From positions 1 through 6,929 of the forward strand of contig JAHIGH010000165.1 in assembly GCA_018900295.1 (NCBI GenBank): DNA of 6,929 bases. Reading direction: 5' to 3'. The notes below the pieces were generated by a model, which searched no databases, was not told the DNA's origin, and saw only the letters and a list, made by a program, of their open reading frames with translations. Below, piece after piece: positions 4,724 to 6,929 of this stretch. The translations under genes and the position numbers were made by a program. The stretch comes from Patescibacteria group bacterium. GTDB taxonomy: Bacteria; Patescibacteriota; Microgenomatia; Levybacterales; UBA12049. The first letter of the stretch is position 1; every line of letters begins with the position of its first letter.

Positions 4724-5719
4724 ATGATTCACCGTTTTTTCGGGTATTTAGTAAAAAATCAGGTTTTATTCGCGCTTTTTTTGATAACGGCAGGCTGGTT
4801 ATTACTTCAAATTAGAGATATTATTTTTTTGGTTTTTCTTTCATATATTATAGTATCTTCTATTGTGCCATTAGTTGAATATTTACAAAAAAAACATTTT
4901 CCTAAAACATTGGCGGTAGCGATCCCCTATTTTGGGATGGTTCTTGCAATATTATTGGTAATTGTTCCATTGGTACCATTTGTTATTTCACAAATTCAAT
5001 CCCTGATATCCGGATTTCCTATTTATCTAAAGCAAGCTGCTCAAGTTTTTGGTGTATCTATAGATACGATACAAGTTCAAGCGTATTTTGCCAATGAATT
5101 AAATTCATTAAGCAAAAATGCGCTTATTGTAACAACAAAAGTTTTTGGAGGTATCTTTTCCCTTCTGACAATTTTCATAATAACCTTTTATTTATTATTG
5201 TATTATGGAGATTTCAAGATACTATTTTCGAGGCTTTTCCATAAAGATAAAAGGGACTCTGTTTTGGCAACTCTTGATGCTATAAACTATAAACTTGGTG
5301 CTTGGATGCGAGGTGAATTTTTATTAATGTTCTTTATCGGTCTCATGTCCTGGATTGTACTTACAATTCTTGGGGTGCCTTATGCTTTGCCTCTAGCATT
5401 ACTGGCAGGAATATTGGAAGTTGTTCCTACTTTAGGCCCGACTTTATCAGCTGTACCTTCAGTAATTGTGGCTTTTACGGTTAGTCCTACATTGGCTTTA
5501 ACTGTTATTATTGCCTATATCGTTATTCAAATGATCGAGAATAATTTTTTGGTTCCTAAAGTGATGGAAAAAGCAGTTGGTCTCAATCCGGTTGTTATAA
5601 TTTTGGGAGTAATGATAGGAGCAAATTTAATGGGTGTAACAGGGGCATTACTTGCCATTCCTCTTATCTCCTTTATTTTGGTAGTTTTTAAAAGTATAGA
5701 GCAAAAAGAAACGCCATAA
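4724..5719 (+). CDS. AI-2E family transporter (YdiK/PerM/TqsA-like)
   Basis: A 331-residue polytopic inner-membrane protein of the AI-2E transporter family (Pfam PF01594). Members have been linked to autoinducer-2 export or Na+/H+ antiport, but the substrate cannot be read from sequence. Hydrophobic segments fall at about 13-31, 32-49, 63-90, 137-162, 204-222, 223-246, 248-277 and 296-325, with a hydrophilic stretch between segments 3 and 4 (about 95-135). The family C-terminal signature is present: LEVVPTLGP (about 234-242), then QMIENNFLVPKVM and a Gly-rich GANLMGVTGALLAIP. The ATG at 4724 has no SD; the next in-frame Met is far inside, so this start is well supported. It is monocistronic on the + strand and converges on the methyltransferase with a 3 bp gap. 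Confidence 0.92.
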   Translation: MIHRFFGYLVKNQVLFALFLITAGWLLLQIRDIIFLVFLSYIIVSSIVPLVEYLQKKHFPKTLAVAIPYFGMVLAILLVIVPLVPFVISQIQSLISGFPIYLKQAAQVFGVSIDTIQVQAYFANELNSLSKNALIVTTKVFGGIFSLLTIFIITFYLLLYYGDFKILFSRLFHKDKRDSVLATLDAINYKLGAWMRGEFLLMFFIGLMSWIVLTILGVPYALPLALLAGILEVVPTLGPTLSAVPSVIVAFTVSPTLALTVIIAYIVIQMIENNFLVPKVMEKAVGLNPVVIILGVMIGANLMGVTGALLAIPLISFILVVFKSIEQKETP

Positions 5720-5722
5720 TTG

Positions 5723-6310
5723 TTATTTTTTTGCTACAAGGAGTGTCCATGGAAAAGGATTTTTTAGTGTAATAATGTAAAAATATTTTTGAAGTAATGT
5801 ATTTATTCCTCGTTTTGACCAGTGTTGGATGTGTTCTATGTCATTGCCCCATCGTGAAATGTTTTTCGCACGTAAGAAGTTCGCCAGCATAAACCAAGGT
5901 TCATGCGGAACGGAGATAATACAATTAGTTTTGGTAACGCGTTTAAGTTCGCGTAGCGCATTTTCAGGGTGTTCCAGGTGTTCCAGAACTTCACAGCAGA
6001 TAACCAAATCAAAAGAGTCGGCTTCAAACGGGATGTTGTATATGTCTCCATGTTTAAGAGATAGACAAGGATGTAATTTTTTACCGATTTCAATCGCACG
6101 TTTGGAGAAATCAATCCCCGTCAGTTTTTTGCCTATCTTTTTCTCGCGTAATTTTTCCAGTATGAATCCTTCTCCACAGCCGACGTCAAGAATTGATTGA
6201 GGCTGGAGTTTGGCAGCTTGATTCAATAGTTCTTTAAGAAAATTCTTGATAAGAAGTCTTTGTATTGGGTTTTGGGTGGTGTGCTTGTTGTAATTATCTG
6301 TTGACAGCAT
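5723..6310 (-). CDS. Class I SAM-dependent methyltransferase
   Basis: A 195-residue cytoplasmic methyltransferase of the Methyltransf_11/UbiE-like type. Motif I is LDVGCGEGF (41-49), binding SAM; GIDFS (65-69) holds the acidic residue for the ribose; GDIYNIPFEADSFDLVIC (88-105) and EVLEHLEHP (107-115) are the following core motifs. VPHEPWF (134-140) and HIQHWS (160-165) recall methyltransferases of unknown or cell-surface-related substrates, but the substrate is not identifiable. The N-terminal helix region (about 14-37) should cap the SAM pocket. The gene starts 28 bases after tRNA-Gly on the same strand, with no SD and no room for its own promoter, so it is probably co-transcribed with the tRNA. 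I see no terminator at its 3' end, where it meets the AI-2E-family gene. Confidence 0.9.
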   Translation of the reverse strand: MLSTDNYNKHTTQNPIQRLLIKNFLKELLNQAAKLQPQSILDVGCGEGFILEKLREKKIGKKLTGIDFSKRAIEIGKKLHPCLSLKHGDIYNIPFEADSFDLVICCEVLEHLEHPENALRELKRVTKTNCIISVPHEPWFMLANFLRAKNISRWGNDIEHIQHWSKRGINTLLQKYFYIITLKNPFPWTLLVAKK

Positions 6311-6338
6311 TTTAAAATATTCTGATGATTTTTTTGTG

Positions 6339-6410
6339 AGCGGGTGAGGGGAATCGAACCCCTGACATTCTGCTTGGAAAGCAGATGTTCTACCGCTGAA
6401 CTACACCCGC
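6339..6410 (-). tRNA. trnG-UCC: tRNA-Gly(UCC)
   Basis: A complete 72-base cloverleaf with all stems paired: acceptor GCGGGTG/CACCCGC, D stem GTTC/GAAC, anticodon stem TCTGC/GCAGA with loop TTTCCAA (anticodon TCC, reading GGA), and T stem AGGGG/CCCCT with TTCGATT loop. The discriminator is T, usual for bacterial tRNA-Gly. CCA is not encoded. Confidence 0.97.
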
Positions 6411-6421
6411 CGATAAATATT

Positions 6422-6452
6422 ATTATAGCATAAATATAAGAGGTTTGATCAA
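6422..6452 (-). promoter_or_regulatory. tRNA-Gly promoter (extended -10)
   Basis: On the - strand a perfect TATAAT (6422-6427) is preceded by TGC, making an extended -10 (TGnTATAAT). A candidate -35 TTGATC lies at 6447-6452 with a 19 bp spacer, longer than ideal, which the extended -10 could compensate. The start would be near 6415, about five bases before the tRNA. Confidence 0.65.
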
Positions 6453-6573
6453 GTTTGGTAGTTTTTGTCCAGGTTTTGTCATCGTTCTTTTCAGTAAATG
6501 TATACAAAGTGTCAAGCAAGAGTGTGTAAAGAGTTATATAAATGATATATGAATATGTGGACTGTAAATAATG

Positions 6574-6631
6574 GGAGGAGAAAAGCAGCATATGTACGTT
6601 ATTTAGTTGGTGAGAAGAATAATTCTCCTCC
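6574..6631. repeat. 9 bp inverted repeat with alternative pairings
   Basis: GGAGGAGAA (6574-6582) and TTCTCCTCC (6623-6631) are exact reverse complements with a 40-base loop. The right arm can instead close a local hairpin GAGAA/TTCTC (6612-6616/6623-6627), and TCCTCC at 6644-6649 competes for the left arm. The left arm looks like an SD, but only very short reading frames follow it. No gene is recognisable. Confidence 0.4.
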
Positions 6632-6670
6632 GGAAGGAAACCATCCTCCATAAGAATATGTAATAGATAT

Positions 6671-6693
6671 AAAAACCGCAAAGCGGTTTTTTT
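6671..6693. terminator. Bidirectional intrinsic terminator
   Basis: A 9 bp perfect stem AAAAACCGC (6671-6679) / GCGGTTTTT (6683-6691) with an AAA loop, an A-tract on one side and T7 (6687-6693) on the other, works as a rho-independent terminator on either strand. No recognisable gene ends here on either strand. It could insulate the divergent tRNA-Gly and tRNA-Leu units or end an unrecognised small transcript. Confidence 0.75.
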
Positions 6694-6710
6694 GATTAGG
6701 GATATAGCGG

Positions 6711-6812
6711 TATACCCAACTGATTGTATTTTGAAAGGGTATAACTTCTTCTAAGCTGATTTTGCAACATAATTTGTAGGAAAAAGTTGCAAAATACAGT
6801 AAGAAGAGTATA
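6711..6812. repeat. Nested inverted repeats upstream of tRNA-Leu
   Basis: TATACCC (6711-6717) pairs with GGGTATA (6737-6743). Next to it ATTTTGCAAC (6759-6768) is an exact 10 bp reverse complement of GTTGCAAAAT (6786-6795), with a 17-base loop. Flanking CTG/CAG (6756-6758/6797-6799), CTTCTT/AAGAAG (6745-6750/6801-6806) and TATA/TATA (6740-6743/6809-6812) extend it into a long imperfect stem of roughly 70 bases. Function unknown. Confidence 0.5.
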
Positions 6813-6813
6813 G

Positions 6814-6842
6814 TTGAATAAAATTGATGTTTTAAGTAGAAT
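6814..6842 (+). promoter_or_regulatory. tRNA-Leu promoter
   Basis: TTGAAT (6814-6819), 17 bp, TAGAAT (6837-6842), giving a start near 6849, about 13 bases before the tRNA. The hexamers and spacing are identical to the tRNA-Arg promoter. A second overlapping candidate, TTGCAA (6787-6792) with TATAGT (6809-6814) at 16 bp, lies within the right arm of the inverted repeat. Confidence 0.65.
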
Positions 6843-6861
6843 ATGGATAAAGGTGTAAGCA

Positions 6862-6929
6862 GCCGTGGTGGTGGAATGGCAGACACAAGGGCCTTAAGAG
6901 CCCTCGTCCGTAAAGGGCGTGAGAGTTCG
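6862..6929 (+). tRNA. trnL-UAA: tRNA-Leu(UAA), 3' end cut by the window
   Basis: Acceptor 5' strand GCCGTGG (6862-6868), anticodon stem AGGGC/GCCCT with loop CTTAAGA (anticodon TAA at 6895-6897, reading UUA), and the long class II variable arm CGTCC/GGGCG that marks tRNA-Leu. The T arm has begun (GAGAG then TTCG) when the window ends, so about 17 bases are missing and CCA status cannot be seen. Confidence 0.93.

Noticed and set aside
5829..6200. 123-codon + strand frame inside the methyltransferase
   Set aside because: It is antisense to SAM-binding motifs that are clearly conserved on the - strand.
6223..6681. 152-codon - strand frame
   Set aside because: It reads through tRNA-Gly, giving the typical GGCSSAVEHLLSKQ pattern of a translated tRNA, and into the methyltransferase in another frame.
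6599..6886. 95-codon - strand frame under tRNA-Leu and the terminator
   Set aside because: It crosses tRNA-Leu, its promoter and the 6671-6693 terminator; no motif supports it.
1..6929. CRISPR array, transposase, defence or toxin-antitoxin genes
   Set aside because: No regularly spaced direct repeats and no matching proteins on either strand; all six CDSs belong to recognised metabolic, membrane or methyltransferase families.

Overview
The window is AT-rich bacterial DNA with compact genes. Its core is a complete four-gene riboflavin (vitamin B2) operon on the + strand, headed by an FMN riboswitch. Around it lie three tRNA genes, a standalone riboflavin kinase, an AI-2E-family membrane protein and a SAM-dependent methyltransferase. 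TGA is used as an ordinary stop (riboflavin synthase and lumazine synthase both end in TGA), so the standard bacterial code applies. Neither tRNA 3' end that is visible encodes CCA. The short one-domain riboflavin kinase, scarce Shine-Dalgarno (SD) sites, tRNAs without CCA and intergenic palindromes resemble candidate-phylum genomes such as Patescibacteria/CPR or Omnitrophota. That placement is an inference and not proven here.

Layout. 1-273: non-coding, with imperfect palindromes and short repeats. 274-302: sigma70-type promoter. 310-445: FMN aptamer, followed by a hairpin plus U-tract (460-481) just before the first gene. 487-3963: riboflavin synthase (ribE), lumazine synthase (ribH), bifunctional DHBP synthase/GTP cyclohydrolase II (ribBA) and deaminase/reductase (ribD). 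ribH and ribBA overlap in ATGA. 3944-4315 (-): riboflavin kinase, tail-to-tail with ribD and overlapping it by 20 bp. 4387-4460 (-): tRNA-Arg(UCU). 4461-4723: tRNA-Arg promoter, inverted repeats and the promoter of the next gene. 4724-5719 (+): AI-2E-family transporter. 5723-6310 (-): methyltransferase. 6339-6410 (-): tRNA-Gly(UCC). 6411-6861: 451 bp without a recognisable gene, holding two tRNA promoters, a bidirectional terminator and several inverted repeats. 6862-6929 (+): tRNA-Leu(UAA), cut by the window edge.

How the genes work together. RibA (in RibBA) opens GTP and RibD deaminates and reduces the product. After dephosphorylation by an enzyme not present here, RibH condenses it with the four-carbon unit made by RibB. 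RibE dismutates the lumazine to riboflavin, and the convergent kinase converts that to FMN. FMN is the expected ligand of the leader riboswitch, which closes a feedback loop. No FAD synthetase domain is present in the window.

I did not find a clearly new system. The most interesting points are a mutually exclusive pairing in the riboswitch leader, an eroded acidic loop in the RibB domain, a probable leaderless transporter mRNA, identical promoter hexamers at two tRNA genes, and unexplained nested inverted repeats between the two rightmost tRNAs.
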